A stretch of DNA of 64,000 nt. It comes from Muribaculaceae bacterium (GTDB lineage Bacteria; Bacteroidota; Bacteroidia; Bacteroidales; Muribaculaceae). The notes below the pieces were generated by a model, which did no database searches, had not been told where the DNA came from, and saw only the letters and a list, made by a program, of their open reading frames with translations. Below are positions 53,322 through 63,050 of this stretch, piece by piece; the stretch's first letter is position 1; every line of letters starts with the position of its first letter. Made by a program: the position numbers and the translations under genes. The DNA is taken from positions 1 to 64,000 of the forward strand of contig VSPN01000005.1 in the NCBI GenBank assembly GCA_009775355.1. The letters run 5' to 3'.

Positions 53322-54449
53322 ATGGCACGCAACAACGTGATATCCATTTGCAAGGGCATCGCAATAATTCTCATGGTGGCCGGGCATGCCGAACCTCCGA
53401 CTCTCATCTCCAACTTCATCTACATCTTCCACATGCCGCTCTTTTTCATAACGGCAGGCTATTTCTTCAGCCGGAAGCATCTCGATGCGCCATGGGAGTT
53501 CTGTGCCCGACGTTTCAAAAGCCTTTACGTGCCTTTTCTGAAATGGAGTGTGCTCTTCCTTGTCCTGCACAATCTCTGGTTTGAGATCGGACTGCTCAAC
53601 GAGCAGTTCGGCAACTGGACCGGCGGTGTGACGCATCCCTACACCTGGAGACAGTTTTTCCAGCGTCTTTTCATGATTGTCACCTCAATGAGCGGATATG
53701 ACGAGTTCATGGCCGGGGCATTCTGGTTCTTCAGGGGACTTCTTGTTGCGAGCATCATGTTTCTTGTTCTCAACAGGCTGTTTGAAAGACTGATCGATAA
53801 GCATACAGACCTTTCTCCCGTGTGGGCTGTGATTGCCGTTTGTGTGGCCGCACTCGCATTCAATGCCTATCGTCTCGGATTCGGATTCAGGATTCAGACC
53901 ATTCCCAATGGTGGTCTGCGTGAGGTGTGGGGAGTCTTCTTTTTCGGTATCGGAGTGCTTTACCGGCATTATGAGAATGCTGTAGGCTCTCGCTGGTGGT
54001 TGTCTGCCGGATGTCTGGCGGTAATGTGCGTCGGCGCATGGTCCCATTGGTGCGGAATGAACAATAGCGGCCAGCTTCGCGATATTGTCACGTTGCCTCT
54101 GACGGGCGTGGCCGGATTTCTCCTGACAAGGCATGTCGCGTCTATTATAGAGGCTGCAGGCGGGTTTGTGTCGCGTCTGCTTGTTTACATCGGCAACAAT
54201 ACACTCTATGTGTTTGTTTTCCACATAATCTCGTTCAAGGCGGTGTCGCTGCTGAAGATATGGTGGTACGGACTTGATCCTGCTCAGATAGGATGCCACA
54301 TGGTGATACACTACAATAATCACGAAGATCTGTTCTGGCTGCTATATACTGTGGCCGGAACCGCAATTCCGCTTCTCGGCCTTGAATTGTGGCGTCGCCG
54401 CCGGTCGCTGATTTCGCGTTTCTCCGGAATCGCCGCACAACGGAGCTGA
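53322..54449 (+). CDS. Acyltransferase family 3 membrane protein
   Basis: The 375-residue protein has about ten membrane helices. It fits the OafA/fucose 4-O-acetylase group: N-terminal SICKGIAIILMVAGHAEPP with the catalytic-type His, FIYIFHMPLFFITAGYFF, and C-terminal YIGNNTLYVFVFH. Such proteins acetylate polysaccharides or peptidoglycan from the cytoplasmic side. It closes the plus-strand unit that began with the FAD gene; a terminator follows. Confidence 0.88.
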   Translation: MARNNVISICKGIAIILMVAGHAEPPTLISNFIYIFHMPLFFITAGYFFSRKHLDAPWEFCARRFKSLYVPFLKWSVLFLVLHNLWFEIGLLNEQFGNWTGGVTHPYTWRQFFQRLFMIVTSMSGYDEFMAGAFWFFRGLLVASIMFLVLNRLFERLIDKHTDLSPVWAVIAVCVAALAFNAYRLGFGFRIQTIPNGGLREVWGVFFFGIGVLYRHYENAVGSRWWLSAGCLAVMCVGAWSHWCGMNNSGQLRDIVTLPLTGVAGFLLTRHVASIIEAAGGFVSRLLVYIGNNTLYVFVFHIISFKAVSLLKIWWYGLDPAQIGCHMVIHYNNHEDLFWLLYTVAGTAIPLLGLELWRRRRSLISRFSGIAAQRS

Positions 54450-54475
54450 TCGGATCCCGATGATTTCTCATATAG

Positions 54476-54503
54476 GCTGTCTGTTTTCAGACAGCTTTTT
54501 TTG
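54476..54503 (+). terminator. Intrinsic terminator after the acyltransferase
   Basis: GCTGTCT/AGACAGC around a TTTTC-containing loop is followed by seven or eight T. It lies 27 bases after the stop. Confidence 0.88.
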
Positions 54504-54535
54504 TCGCAACTGTAACAGGTGTCAGGTTTTGTGCG

Positions 54536-54723
54536 TTAAGTAAGTGTTCAAATTTAATTTATACAATATGCGAGCTTGTTTTTTAGTCGCTTCCGGTGCG
54601 GAGCGAAGGAGCATAGCGGGCTATGCGACTGAGCGACAAGTCGGAAGCGACTAAAAAGAAGCTGCAGATTGTATAAAAGATATTTCAGCACTTACTATCG
54701 TTTAAATTTGAACACTTACTTAA
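54536..54723. mobile_element. MITE-like foldback element with 21-base perfect ends
   Basis: The left end at 54536-54556 (TTAAGTAAGTGTTCAAATTT + A) is the exact reverse complement of the right end at 54703-54723. Inside, TATACAAT (54560) pairs with ATTGTATA (54668), a 16-base arm around TAGTCGCTTCCG (54579-54595) pairs with 54642-54658, and GCATAG/CTATGC (54611-54626) makes the tip. The whole 188 bases can fold as one long hairpin. It encodes nothing. No clear target duplication is seen, only AT-rich flanks. It lies between a terminator and the next gene. Confidence 0.75.
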
Positions 54724-54750
54724 GTAAAAAGAACATAACAACTGTATTCT

Positions 54751-56019
54751 ATGTCTGCGAGATCTGGACTTGCCGCGCTCCTGTCGGGTGTGTTTTTGCT
54801 GCTGTCGCCCGTTACCGGGCGTGCCACTGTCGTATTGGATTCAGCCACTGTGCAGCCGTTGCCGAGAGCATCGGTTTTCGACAGAAAGGGGAAACTTGTC
54901 GGGTTCTGTTCGGACTCGGGAATTGTTCCTCTTCTGGATGAAACGTCATATCCGCTCGTGGTCCGTGTCATGGGCTACGCCACAGACGAAGTTGCAAACC
55001 CAAGGCAGAAGAGTGTGATACTGTCAAAGATCGATTTCGATCTTCCGGAAGTCGTGGTCGAGTCAAAGAAACGTCAGGTACTTCATATCACCGCCTATCT
55101 TCGCGAATACTCCACACTAAGCACTTATTCCGATACGGTGCTCCTGTTCCGTGAAAAGACTGTGGATTTTATGGTGCCCACAAAAAAAGCGGGGAATTTC
55201 AAAGGGTGGCTTGACCCTCGTGTGCTCGCCTCCAGATCATATTACCATTTCTCCGGTCCGGAAGGTCTCGACAGTGTCAGCAATCATTTCGGACAGCATT
55301 TCTCCTGGTCGGACTGGATAGGCATATTTCCGTCACGCGAACTGCCGCATCGGCTCAGAAACGAGACTCTGGCCACAGATACCGTCTATGGCCGATACAG
55401 TCCGTCTGTGATATGGAGTCGTGACGATATGAATGTCGGTCTCGAAGTCGATATCATGGCCGACAAGGAGAACCGCAGTTTCATGCCCGGACTGTTTGAC
55501 CTGTTCGGAAGAAAGGTCGAATTCACACAATTCAACATACGCTATTTCTTTTCGGGAGTTGACGGAGACAAAGTATACGCTGACAATCTTGCGCGGATGT
55601 CTTTCAATATCGAGTCAAACGGACGGGGACGCAAAGTGCGTCATCTTCTCGCATCCGATGGCCCGGCCTATGTCGACACATACGCCGAGCTGTACGTGAC
55701 GGATCTCGAATACATCAGCGTGGCCGATGCATGTCGTCTGGAAAAACGCCCTCCTTCAGCCGAAGAGATTGGTATCAATGCCCCGCCCGATGCTCCGGAA
55801 CTTCAGCCTGCAATCGCCGATTTAGTCTGTCGCGTCGAAAATTTCGATTACATCGGTCACCGTCTTGTGGAGAAGGCTGATCCGAGATATGCGGGAAAGA
55901 CCATTCCAGAGCATTTTCAAAAACGCCCCAATTTTGTGGTCAGGGCATTGAGGTCGATCATCAAAGACAATGTGTGGCCGAGTTCGGGAATGCAGGGAAA
56001 GTTCGTTCTCGGGCGTTAG
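54751..56019 (+). CDS. Exported protein with carboxypeptidase-like regulatory domain
   Basis: The 422-residue protein has a signal peptide (GLAALLSGVFLLLSPVTG) and then a short beta-sandwich resembling the carboxypeptidase D regulatory domain (about 25-90: TVVLDSATVQPLPRASVFDRKGK, seen here in part as PLPRASVFDRKGKLVGF). The remaining 330 residues are beta-rich with no recognised family. Related proteins in Bacteroidota are often encoded alone and annotated as hypothetical. It may be an outer membrane associated protein. A MITE-like element ends 27 bases before its start, and may influence its promoter. Confidence 0.8.
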   Translation: MSARSGLAALLSGVFLLLSPVTGRATVVLDSATVQPLPRASVFDRKGKLVGFCSDSGIVPLLDETSYPLVVRVMGYATDEVANPRQKSVILSKIDFDLPEVVVESKKRQVLHITAYLREYSTLSTYSDTVLLFREKTVDFMVPTKKAGNFKGWLDPRVLASRSYYHFSGPEGLDSVSNHFGQHFSWSDWIGIFPSRELPHRLRNETLATDTVYGRYSPSVIWSRDDMNVGLEVDIMADKENRSFMPGLFDLFGRKVEFTQFNIRYFFSGVDGDKVYADNLARMSFNIESNGRGRKVRHLLASDGPAYVDTYAELYVTDLEYISVADACRLEKRPPSAEEIGINAPPDAPELQPAIADLVCRVENFDYIGHRLVEKADPRYAGKTIPEHFQKRPNFVVRALRSIIKDNVWPSSGMQGKFVLGR

Positions 56020-56103
56020 GGCGCGCTCTTGACCGCTCGCCGGAGTCAGAGAGGGGGAGGTCTCGCCCGCGCGACTTAGGAATACGCGATTTAGGAATAT
56101 ATG

Positions 56104-56140
56104 AAAAAGGGGAATCCGGACACGCCGGATTCCCCTTTTC
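56104..56140. terminator. Bidirectional terminator between convergent genes
   Basis: AAAAGGGGAATCCGG pairs with CCGGATTCCCCTTTT across ACACG. A-run on one side and T-run on the other allow use by both strands. Confidence 0.88.
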
Positions 56141-56158
56141 ATAGATTTATGATATTTC

Positions 56159-57367
56159 TTAGAAATATGTCTCGAGAGCGTAGTTGATGTTCTCCAGAAT
56201 GTAGTTGACGTCACTGTCGGAAGGATCGAGTGCCTGAGCACGCTCTGCTATTGATTTGGCGGCCTCGAAATAGTTGACTTTCACGTCCTGTCGTTTCTCG
56301 GGCTGGTTGCCTTCGATGTTGTTCCAGATCATGGTTCCTGAGGTGTAGATCTTTTTCGCTGCGTTCTTGAGAGTCTCGATGTCGGCGTTGTCGAACGATG
56401 CTGCCTTGCGGTAGTCGGCGAGCGAGGCGGCGTCATCGCCTCTGCGGTCGTTGACATATCCGCGAAGGCCGTAAAGGAAAGCCATGTCGGGAGTCTTGTC
56501 GATCTGCGATCCGATCAGTGCCACCGCGTCATCCTTGCGGTCCTGCTGGAGAAGGGCGTTCACAAGGTTGTTGAGGAAAAGCGGATTGGTTATGCCGAAA
56601 TTGTCATAGCCTGCGCGGGCTATACCCTCGATCTCCTTTTTGGCGGTATCCTCAAGAGTCGAGTCGCGGAGCGCGAGGTTCTGCCAGCATGCTATCTCGT
56701 AGACATAGTTCTGCGGATCGGTGATTCCAGCCTTGCGGGCTTTCTCAAATGCGCCGAGAGCCTCTTTGAGGGCATTGCCCGAGTAGGCTCCGATGCCGGC
56801 GTAATGGTAGGCGAGTGCAACCATCGAGTCGGGCACTGCTTTGACTGCCTTGTCGGCCCAGGGCTGCGAAGGAATGTCGCCGTATATCATGAACGCGTTG
56901 TATGCCTCGGGGTAGTAGTGCTTGCTGTTGAACATCTCGCCGCCGAAGTTGAAATAGTCGTTGTGATGGCCGTTGATGCGGCTGATCATGTCTTTCGAAT
57001 GTTTCGGCTTGACCTGACCCTTCTCGTTGGGCACCGAATCAAGAGGAAGAGCCTTGAGGAAGTAGTTGTATCCGTTCACGAGCTCGTTGCCCATGTCAAG
57101 GATATTGACCGCAGGATCATCCGGGTTGATGGCGCGTTTCTTGAAACCTTCATCGAAAGCGTCGAACTCCACTTTGCCAGCCACATAATACGTACGTGCC
57201 TCATTGGCCGTCTCCGGATTTGACGCCGCCTGACTGATCAGCGCGCGGGCATCGGCGATCTTGTCGATCTTGCCTGAGAGTTTTGCAGCCTGGTCGACTG
57301 CATCCTTCTGTGCGCTCATTGTGCCTACAGCCGTAAGACAAAGAGCCATCGTCAGAATCTTTCTCAT
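56159..57367 (-). CDS. Exported TPR protein downstream of gyrA
   Basis: The 402-residue protein has a signal peptide (ILTMALCLTAVGTMSAQ) and an all-helical TPR-rich body (ALAYHYAGIGAYSGNALKEA; FLYGLRGYVNDRRGDDAASL). No catalytic domain. It follows gyrA after 53 bases; gyrA followed by a TPR gene is a recurring pair in Bacteroidota, although no functional link to gyrase is known. Probably periplasmic. Confidence 0.85.
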   Translation of the reverse strand: MRKILTMALCLTAVGTMSAQKDAVDQAAKLSGKIDKIADARALISQAASNPETANEARTYYVAGKVEFDAFDEGFKKRAINPDDPAVNILDMGNELVNGYNYFLKALPLDSVPNEKGQVKPKHSKDMISRINGHHNDYFNFGGEMFNSKHYYPEAYNAFMIYGDIPSQPWADKAVKAVPDSMVALAYHYAGIGAYSGNALKEALGAFEKARKAGITDPQNYVYEIACWQNLALRDSTLEDTAKKEIEGIARAGYDNFGITNPLFLNNLVNALLQQDRKDDAVALIGSQIDKTPDMAFLYGLRGYVNDRRGDDAASLADYRKAASFDNADIETLKNAAKKIYTSGTMIWNNIEGNQPEKRQDVKVNYFEAAKSIAERAQALDPSDSDVNYILENINYALETYF

Positions 57368-57420
57368 AGTTTTAAGTTTTAAGTGTAAGTATGTGTTTGT
57401 AATTATTTATAGCGATTGTT

Positions 57421-60024
57421 TTACTGCTCCTCTTCAGTCAATCCGTCAGAAGTGGTCTCGCCGTCGGCCTCTGCCTCTTCTTCAGCCATGATCTCTTCGG
57501 CCTCGCGTATCACACGGTCTTCCGCACGCATGATGCGGGTTTCTTCAGACTCGGCCTCAAGCTCCTCCTCGATCTCCTCTTCCGGCTGCGAATCGACCTT
57601 GCATACCGATGCGATCGTGTCGCCGCGCTTTCCGAGGTCGATGAGCTTGACTCCCTGGGTGGCGCGTCCCATCACGCGGATATCGGCCACGGGCAGACGC
57701 AGAGTCACGCCGCTCTCGTTGATGATCATCAGGTCGTTGGAGTCGTTGACGTTCTTGATCGACACAAGAGCTCCGGTCTTGTCGGTGATGCTCATTGTCT
57801 TCACACCCTTTCCGCCGCGGTTGGTGATGCGGTAGTCATCAAGAGCCGAACGCTTGCCGTATCCGTTTTCTGAAACGACCATGACTGTCTCGTCGGGCGA
57901 TCCTGTCATGGTGATCATGCCGACCACCTCGTCTCCCTCGTCGAGGGTCATGGCCTTCACGCCCTGCGACATGCGGCCCATGCTTCTTACGGTCTGCTCG
58001 TTGAACCTGATGGCGCGGCCCTTGCGGTTGGCCATGATGATCTCCGAGTTCCCGTCGGTGAGGCGCACGCTGATCACTTCGTCATCCTCTCGGATCACTA
58101 TGGCGTTGACTCCGATGGCTCGCGGACGCGAATATGCGGCAAGCTGTGTCTTCTTGATGAATCCGCGGCGAGTGCCGAACACAAGGTTGTGGGTCGTGTT
58201 GAACGCAGGGTCGGTAAGCCCTTTGACGCGGATGAAGGCGTTCACTCTGTCATCCTGATCGATCTGAAGCAGATTCTGGATGGCGCGTCCTTTCGAATTT
58301 CTCGCACCCTCGGGAATCTCATATACCTTGAGCCAGTAGCAGCGACCTTTCTGAGTGAAGAAAAGCATGTGGTTGTGGTTCGTGGCCGGATAGATATATT
58401 CGATGAAGTCCTCGTCGCGGGTGGAGCTTCCTTTCGAGCCTACGCCGCCACGGTGCTGCGCGCGGAATTCGCTAAGCGGAGTGCGTTTGATGTAGCCGAG
58501 ATGCGAGATCGTGATGATCATCTTGTCGTCGGCATAGAAGTCTTCGGAATTGAAATCGCCCGAGAAGGGGTTGATCTTCGTGCGGCGCTCGTCGCCATAT
58601 TTGTCGCGGATCTCCACAAGCTCCTCCTTGATAACCTCGCGGAGCACGTGCTCGTTGCTGAGAATGTCGTTGTAGTGGGCGATGAGGCGCATCAGCTCGT
58701 CATATTCGGCGCGGAGTTTCTCCATCTCCAGACCGGTGAGCTGGCGTAGACGCATCTCGACAATGGCACGCGTCTGTATCTCGTCGAGACCGAACCGCTC
58801 GGCCAGACGGGTTCTTGCCTCGTCGGTGGTCTCGCTGCCTCTGATGATGGCTATCACCTCGTCGATGTTGTCGGTGGCGATCATCAGTCCCTTGAGTATG
58901 TGGGCGCGTTCCTCGGCCTTGCGCAGATCGTAGCGTGTGCGGCGGAGAACCACTTCGCGGCGATGATCCACGAATGCCTGAAGTATTTCCTTAAGGTTGA
59001 GGGTTTTCGGACGACCGTCGACAAGAGCCACATTGTTGACGCTGAAAGAAGTCTGCAGCTGTGTCATTTTGTAAAGCTTGTTGAGCACGACTTTGGCGTT
59101 GGCATCCTTCTTTATATCGATCACTATATTGATCTTGCCGCGAGCCGATGTGTCGGTCACATCGGCTATGCCTTCGATCTTCTTCTCTTCGGCGAGCTGT
59201 ATGATCGATTTGACGAGTTCTCCCTTGAGCACCCCGTAGGGAATCTCGGAGACGACTATCACATCGTGGTTTCCTTCGGTCTCGATTTCCGCTTTCGCAC
59301 GTAGCACGACGCGGCCGCGGCCAGTCTCATATGCGTCGCGCACGCCCTGGAGTCCGAAGATCTCGCCTCCGGTCGGGAAGTCGGGAGCCTTAACGTGCTC
59401 CATGAGCTCGTCGATGGTCATGTCGGGATTGTCGACAAGCGCGATCGAGGCGTCGAGCGATTCGGTCAGATTGTGCGGAGGCATGTTTGTCGCCATGCCG
59501 ACAGCGATTCCCGCCGCTCCGTTCACAAGAAGGTTGGGTATGCGTGTCGGAAGCACTGAAGGCTCATGTAGCGTGTTGTCGAAGTTGGGCACGAAGTCAA
59601 CAGTTTCCTTGTCAAGGTCTCGCAGAAGCTCCTCGCCCATGCGGGCCAGCTTGACCTCGGTGTATCGCATGGCGGCGGGAGAGTCTCCGTCGATCGAACC
59701 GAAGTTTCCCTGTCCGAACACGAGAGGGTAGCGGAGTGACCAGTCCTGTGCGAGTCGCACCATGGTCAGATATATCGAAGAGTCTCCATGAGGGTGATAT
59801 TTACCCATGACCTCTCCGACTATACGGGCAGATTTCTTTGTCTCGCCCGATGAAGTGTTTCCAAGTTCGTTCATTCCGAACAGTACCCTACGGTGCACTG
59901 GCTTGAAACCGTCGCGCACATCGGGAAGGGCACGAGATACGATCACCGACATCGAGTAGTCGATGTAGGCGCTTTTCATTTCCGATTCGATATTGATCGG
60001 AATAATCTTGTCGTCTCCTTGCAT
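57421..60024 (-). CDS. gyrA: DNA gyrase subunit A
   Basis: The 867-residue subunit cuts and rejoins DNA for negative supercoiling. It begins DDKIIPINIESEMKSAYIDY and contains the quinolone region HPHGDSSIYLTMVRLAQ and the catalytic Tyr in AAMRYTEVKLA. The six-bladed C-terminal domain carries a GyrA-box-like element (RRGGVGSKGSS region), and the protein ends in a long acidic tail (about 825-867). Ser aligns with E. coli Ser83, but the site of Asp87 is Leu. Gyrase identity over topoisomerase IV rests on the box and the tail. Confidence 0.95.
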   Translation of the reverse strand: MQGDDKIIPINIESEMKSAYIDYSMSVIVSRALPDVRDGFKPVHRRVLFGMNELGNTSSGETKKSARIVGEVMGKYHPHGDSSIYLTMVRLAQDWSLRYPLVFGQGNFGSIDGDSPAAMRYTEVKLARMGEELLRDLDKETVDFVPNFDNTLHEPSVLPTRIPNLLVNGAAGIAVGMATNMPPHNLTESLDASIALVDNPDMTIDELMEHVKAPDFPTGGEIFGLQGVRDAYETGRGRVVLRAKAEIETEGNHDVIVVSEIPYGVLKGELVKSIIQLAEEKKIEGIADVTDTSARGKINIVIDIKKDANAKVVLNKLYKMTQLQTSFSVNNVALVDGRPKTLNLKEILQAFVDHRREVVLRRTRYDLRKAEERAHILKGLMIATDNIDEVIAIIRGSETTDEARTRLAERFGLDEIQTRAIVEMRLRQLTGLEMEKLRAEYDELMRLIAHYNDILSNEHVLREVIKEELVEIRDKYGDERRTKINPFSGDFNSEDFYADDKMIITISHLGYIKRTPLSEFRAQHRGGVGSKGSSTRDEDFIEYIYPATNHNHMLFFTQKGRCYWLKVYEIPEGARNSKGRAIQNLLQIDQDDRVNAFIRVKGLTDPAFNTTHNLVFGTRRGFIKKTQLAAYSRPRAIGVNAIVIREDDEVISVRLTDGNSEIIMANRKGRAIRFNEQTVRSMGRMSQGVKAMTLDEGDEVVGMITMTGSPDETVMVVSENGYGKRSALDDYRITNRGGKGVKTMSITDKTGALVSIKNVNDSNDLMIINESGVTLRLPVADIRVMGRATQGVKLIDLGKRGDTIASVCKVDSQPEEEIEEELEAESEETRIMRAEDRVIREAEEIMAEEEAEADGETTSDGLTEEEQ

Positions 60025-60192
60025 TATTTCTGTGTAATGTAAATAAGTTTAGACAACTTCATTGTCTGTGCGGGGAGGTTTGCCCGCGCACGGCGCGTTC
60101 TTTCCTCCAATTGACAAAATTACAAAAAAAATACGACTTTTTTCTCTTTTTTCAGCAAAATGAGACAAATTAAATCGACTGTTTCCGGCAAA

Positions 60193-60226
60193 TGAAATGG
60201 CCCGTGCGGTCGTGCCGCCGGGCCAT
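60193..60226 (-). terminator. Hairpin terminator of clpC
   Basis: ATGGCCCG pairs with CGGGCCAT (60199-60226), and an inner GCGG/CCGC stem is possible. The minus strand then reads TTTCATTTG. The remainder of 60025-60324 holds the gyrA leader and a -7-like box (minus TAATTTTG, 60122-60115), with no gene. Confidence 0.65.
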
Positions 60227-60324
60227 GTTTGTCGCAGTCTTGTCCGAGGTTCAGACCCCGGTCCTCAAAAAAAGTTGATGCTGGGGTCGTGGATTCCTGT
60301 ATTGACTTTTTTTGTGGTGTGGGC

Positions 60325-62892
60325 TTATTCCACTGGCCTGTAATCCAGAGTAAGCCTGTCATCTCCGTTCTTGTATGTCACGCTTATCTTGCCTCCTATC
60401 TGCCCGTCTGCCCCGAGTCTGAGCATAAGTTCGGCAAGCTCGTCTTCGAGATATTTCTGGATGGAGCGCTTCAGTGGCCGGGCTCCGAAATTACGGTCAT
60501 ATCCCTTTTCGGCAATGAAGTCGCGTGCCTCGTCCGAAAGCTCAAGACGGAAGCCGAGTTTCTCGACTCGGGCGAAGAAGTCGCGGAGCTCGATGTCGAT
60601 GATGCTGAAGATTGCATCGCGGTCGAGCTGGTCGAACATGATTATGTCATCAACCCTGTTGATGAACTCCGGCGAGAAAGCTCTGTTGAGGGCTTTCGAG
60701 ATCACGCCGTGCGCCTGCTCTTTGCTGACTGCGGCTGTGTTGAAGCCGACACCGCCGCCGAAGTCTTTGAGCTGTCGTGACCCGACGTTGCTTGTCATTA
60801 TCAGGATGGTGTTCTTGAAGTCGATCTTGCGTCCGAGTGAGTCGGTCAGACGTCCCTCGTCCATAACCTGCAGCAGGAGATTGAACACATCGGGATGCGC
60901 TTTCTCGATCTCGTCGAGCAGTACGACCGAATAGGGCTTGCGGCGAACTTTCTCAGTCAGTTGGCCTCCCTCTTCGTAGCCCACATATCCCGGAGGCGCG
61001 CCAACCAGCCGCGATACAGTGAATTTTTCCATGAACTCGCTCATGTCGACACGGATCAGTGCATCGGTAGAGTCAAAAAGATATTCAGCCAGCTTTTTCG
61101 CAAGAAGAGTCTTTCCGACACCTGTCGGGCCGAGAAACATGAATACTCCGATCGGTTTGTCTGGATCCTTGAGTCCGATGCGGTTGCGCTGTATTGCCTT
61201 TACCACTTTCTTTATCGCGTCGTTCTGGCCGATTACTGACCCTTTGAGCGATTCGCCCATCTGTATCAGGCGAGTGCCCTCGGCCTGGGCTATGCGCTGT
61301 GTGGGCACACCTGTCATCAGTGCAACGACCTCTGCCACTTTTTCGTCGTCTACTTCCTGTCTGTCGTTGCTCAGGCTCTCCTCCCAGTTTTTCTTCGCTG
61401 TCTCGAGCGCAGCTTTGGTTTTTACAACCTCGTCGCGCAGCGCGGCAGCTTTTTCGTAGTCCTGAGATTTGGCTGCCGCAAGTTTCTCTTGTGTGAGCGT
61501 GTCGATTTTTTTCTCAAGAGTTTCGATCTCTTCGGGAACGATTATATTGGTTATATGCACGCGGCTGCCGGCTTCGTCAAGCGCGTCGAGTGCCTTGTCG
61601 GGGAAGTTGCGGTCGCTAACATACCTCTCGGTCAGGTTGACGCAGGCCTCGAGAGCTTCGTCGGTGTACGTGACGTTGTGGTGATCTTCGTATTTCTCTT
61701 TCACCTGACGAAGTATCTCAAGTGTCTCCTCGGGAGTGGTAGGCTCTACCATCACTTTCTGAAAGCGGCGTTCGAGAGCTCCGTCTTTCTCGATGTTCTG
61801 CCTGTATTCGTCGAGGGTGGTGGCACCGATGCACTGAATCTCGCCGCGTGCCAGAGCGGGCTTGAGTATGTTGGCCGCATCCATTGACCCGGGCGCGCTG
61901 CCGGCGCCTACAATGGTGTGTATCTCGTCGATGAAGAGTATTATGTCGGGATTCTTGGAGAGTTCGTCGAGCACGGTCTTTATGCGTTCCTCAAACTGGC
62001 CGCGATATTTAGTGCCCGCTACCATGCCGGTCATGTCGAGCCCGATTACACGCTTGCCGTAAAGTACACGCGACACCTTGCGCTGAACGATGCGAAGTGC
62101 GAGACCCTCGACGATTGCCGATTTGCCGACTCCAGGCTCTCCTATGAGAACCGGGTTGTTTTTCTTGCGGCGCGATAGGATCTGGGCAAGACGCTCGATT
62201 TCATTTTCACGGCCCACTACGGGGTCAAGACGTCCCTCGGCAGCTGCCTTGGTCATGTCGTAGCCGAACTTGTCGAGAGCCGGAGTGTCGCTTTTGCGGC
62301 CTTTGGATTCTCCGCGTTGTGCGGCTCTGCCCGACGGCCGCCCTGCGGCCGGTGTTTCCGATGCCGGAGCTTCCGGAGCGTCATCCTCTTCATCCTCATC
62401 CTCATCTTCGCCAGTCTCATTACCCATCGTCGGCATCCCTCCCGGTCCTCCGAAACTCTGCACGGAGATGTCGAAGTTAAGATATTCATCTTTGATGTGC
62501 TGCAGGACCGGAGAGTCCATGGCGCGTTTGTCGTGTATGAGGGCGAGCAGGATATGCTCGCTCCCGATGACATGCGCGTTCATCTTTCTCGCTTCTGAAG
62601 TGGCAAGCTGCAGATGGCGTATAGCTGCAAGATTGATCTTGTATTGCTGCTCGAAGAGTGTGGTGGTCTCGCCAGTCTGATGAGGTTCGGAAAGGTACTC
62701 TTCGAGTTCCTCTATTATCTTGTCTGTAGGAATATTTAGCTGTGAAAGTATCTTGAAAGCATATCCATCCTGCTGTCTCATGGCACCGAGCACGAAATGC
62801 TCTGCCACAATGACAGGGGAATTGAACCTGTTGGCCTCGCCGAGGGCGATCTCAAGCATGGGCCTGAACTGTTTGGAATAATCGTTCTTCAT
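60325..62892 (-). CDS. clpC: ATP-dependent Clp protease ATPase subunit ClpC
   Basis: The protein is 855 residues from the ATG at 62892. It has an N-terminal double Clp repeat (1-150), an acidic, low-complexity linker (about 155-200, GEDEDEDEEDD), AAA domain 1 with GEPGVGKSAIVEG and DEIHTIVGAG, a UVR-type middle region (DYEKAAALRDEV), and AAA domain 2 with GPTGVGKTLLAK and LDEIEKAHPD. The middle region identifies ClpC rather than ClpB. It unfolds proteins for ClpP. It lies just upstream of gyrA on the minus strand and has its own terminator. Confidence 0.93.
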   Translation of the reverse strand: MKNDYSKQFRPMLEIALGEANRFNSPVIVAEHFVLGAMRQQDGYAFKILSQLNIPTDKIIEELEEYLSEPHQTGETTTLFEQQYKINLAAIRHLQLATSEARKMNAHVIGSEHILLALIHDKRAMDSPVLQHIKDEYLNFDISVQSFGGPGGMPTMGNETGEDEDEDEEDDAPEAPASETPAAGRPSGRAAQRGESKGRKSDTPALDKFGYDMTKAAAEGRLDPVVGRENEIERLAQILSRRKKNNPVLIGEPGVGKSAIVEGLALRIVQRKVSRVLYGKRVIGLDMTGMVAGTKYRGQFEERIKTVLDELSKNPDIILFIDEIHTIVGAGSAPGSMDAANILKPALARGEIQCIGATTLDEYRQNIEKDGALERRFQKVMVEPTTPEETLEILRQVKEKYEDHHNVTYTDEALEACVNLTERYVSDRNFPDKALDALDEAGSRVHITNIIVPEEIETLEKKIDTLTQEKLAAAKSQDYEKAAALRDEVVKTKAALETAKKNWEESLSNDRQEVDDEKVAEVVALMTGVPTQRIAQAEGTRLIQMGESLKGSVIGQNDAIKKVVKAIQRNRIGLKDPDKPIGVFMFLGPTGVGKTLLAKKLAEYLFDSTDALIRVDMSEFMEKFTVSRLVGAPPGYVGYEEGGQLTEKVRRKPYSVVLLDEIEKAHPDVFNLLLQVMDEGRLTDSLGRKIDFKNTILIMTSNVGSRQLKDFGGGVGFNTAAVSKEQAHGVISKALNRAFSPEFINRVDDIIMFDQLDRDAIFSIIDIELRDFFARVEKLGFRLELSDEARDFIAEKGYDRNFGARPLKRSIQKYLEDELAELMLRLGADGQIGGKISVTYKNGDDRLTLDYRPVE

Positions 62893-62974
62893 CAAAATTT
62901 TTATCGGTTTATCGTATTAATAACAAATCGTGTGCCAAAGTTATGGAATTGATATGCGATATTGACGGAAAACG

Positions 62975-63028
62975 CAGCCGGACTGCTGTGGCGTTTCCTG
63001 TTTATGAAACGTGTAGGCAGTCCGGCTG
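62975..63028 (-). terminator. Hairpin after feoB
   Basis: A 12-base stem CAGCCGGACTGC/GCAGTCCGGCTG (outer) and CGTTTC/GAAACG (inner) fold at 62975-63028. The minus strand continues CGTTTTCC. It lies 22 bases past the feoB stop. Confidence 0.75.
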
Positions 63029-63050
63029 ATTGTGTATGATGTCTGTAATG

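Noticed and set aside
54536..54723. Invertible promoter element
   Set aside because: The whole segment is self-complementary, so inversion would change little, and no recombinase gene is nearby.
57421..60324. Replication origin near gyrA
   Set aside because: No dnaA or dnaN neighbour and no cluster of DnaA boxes was seen.
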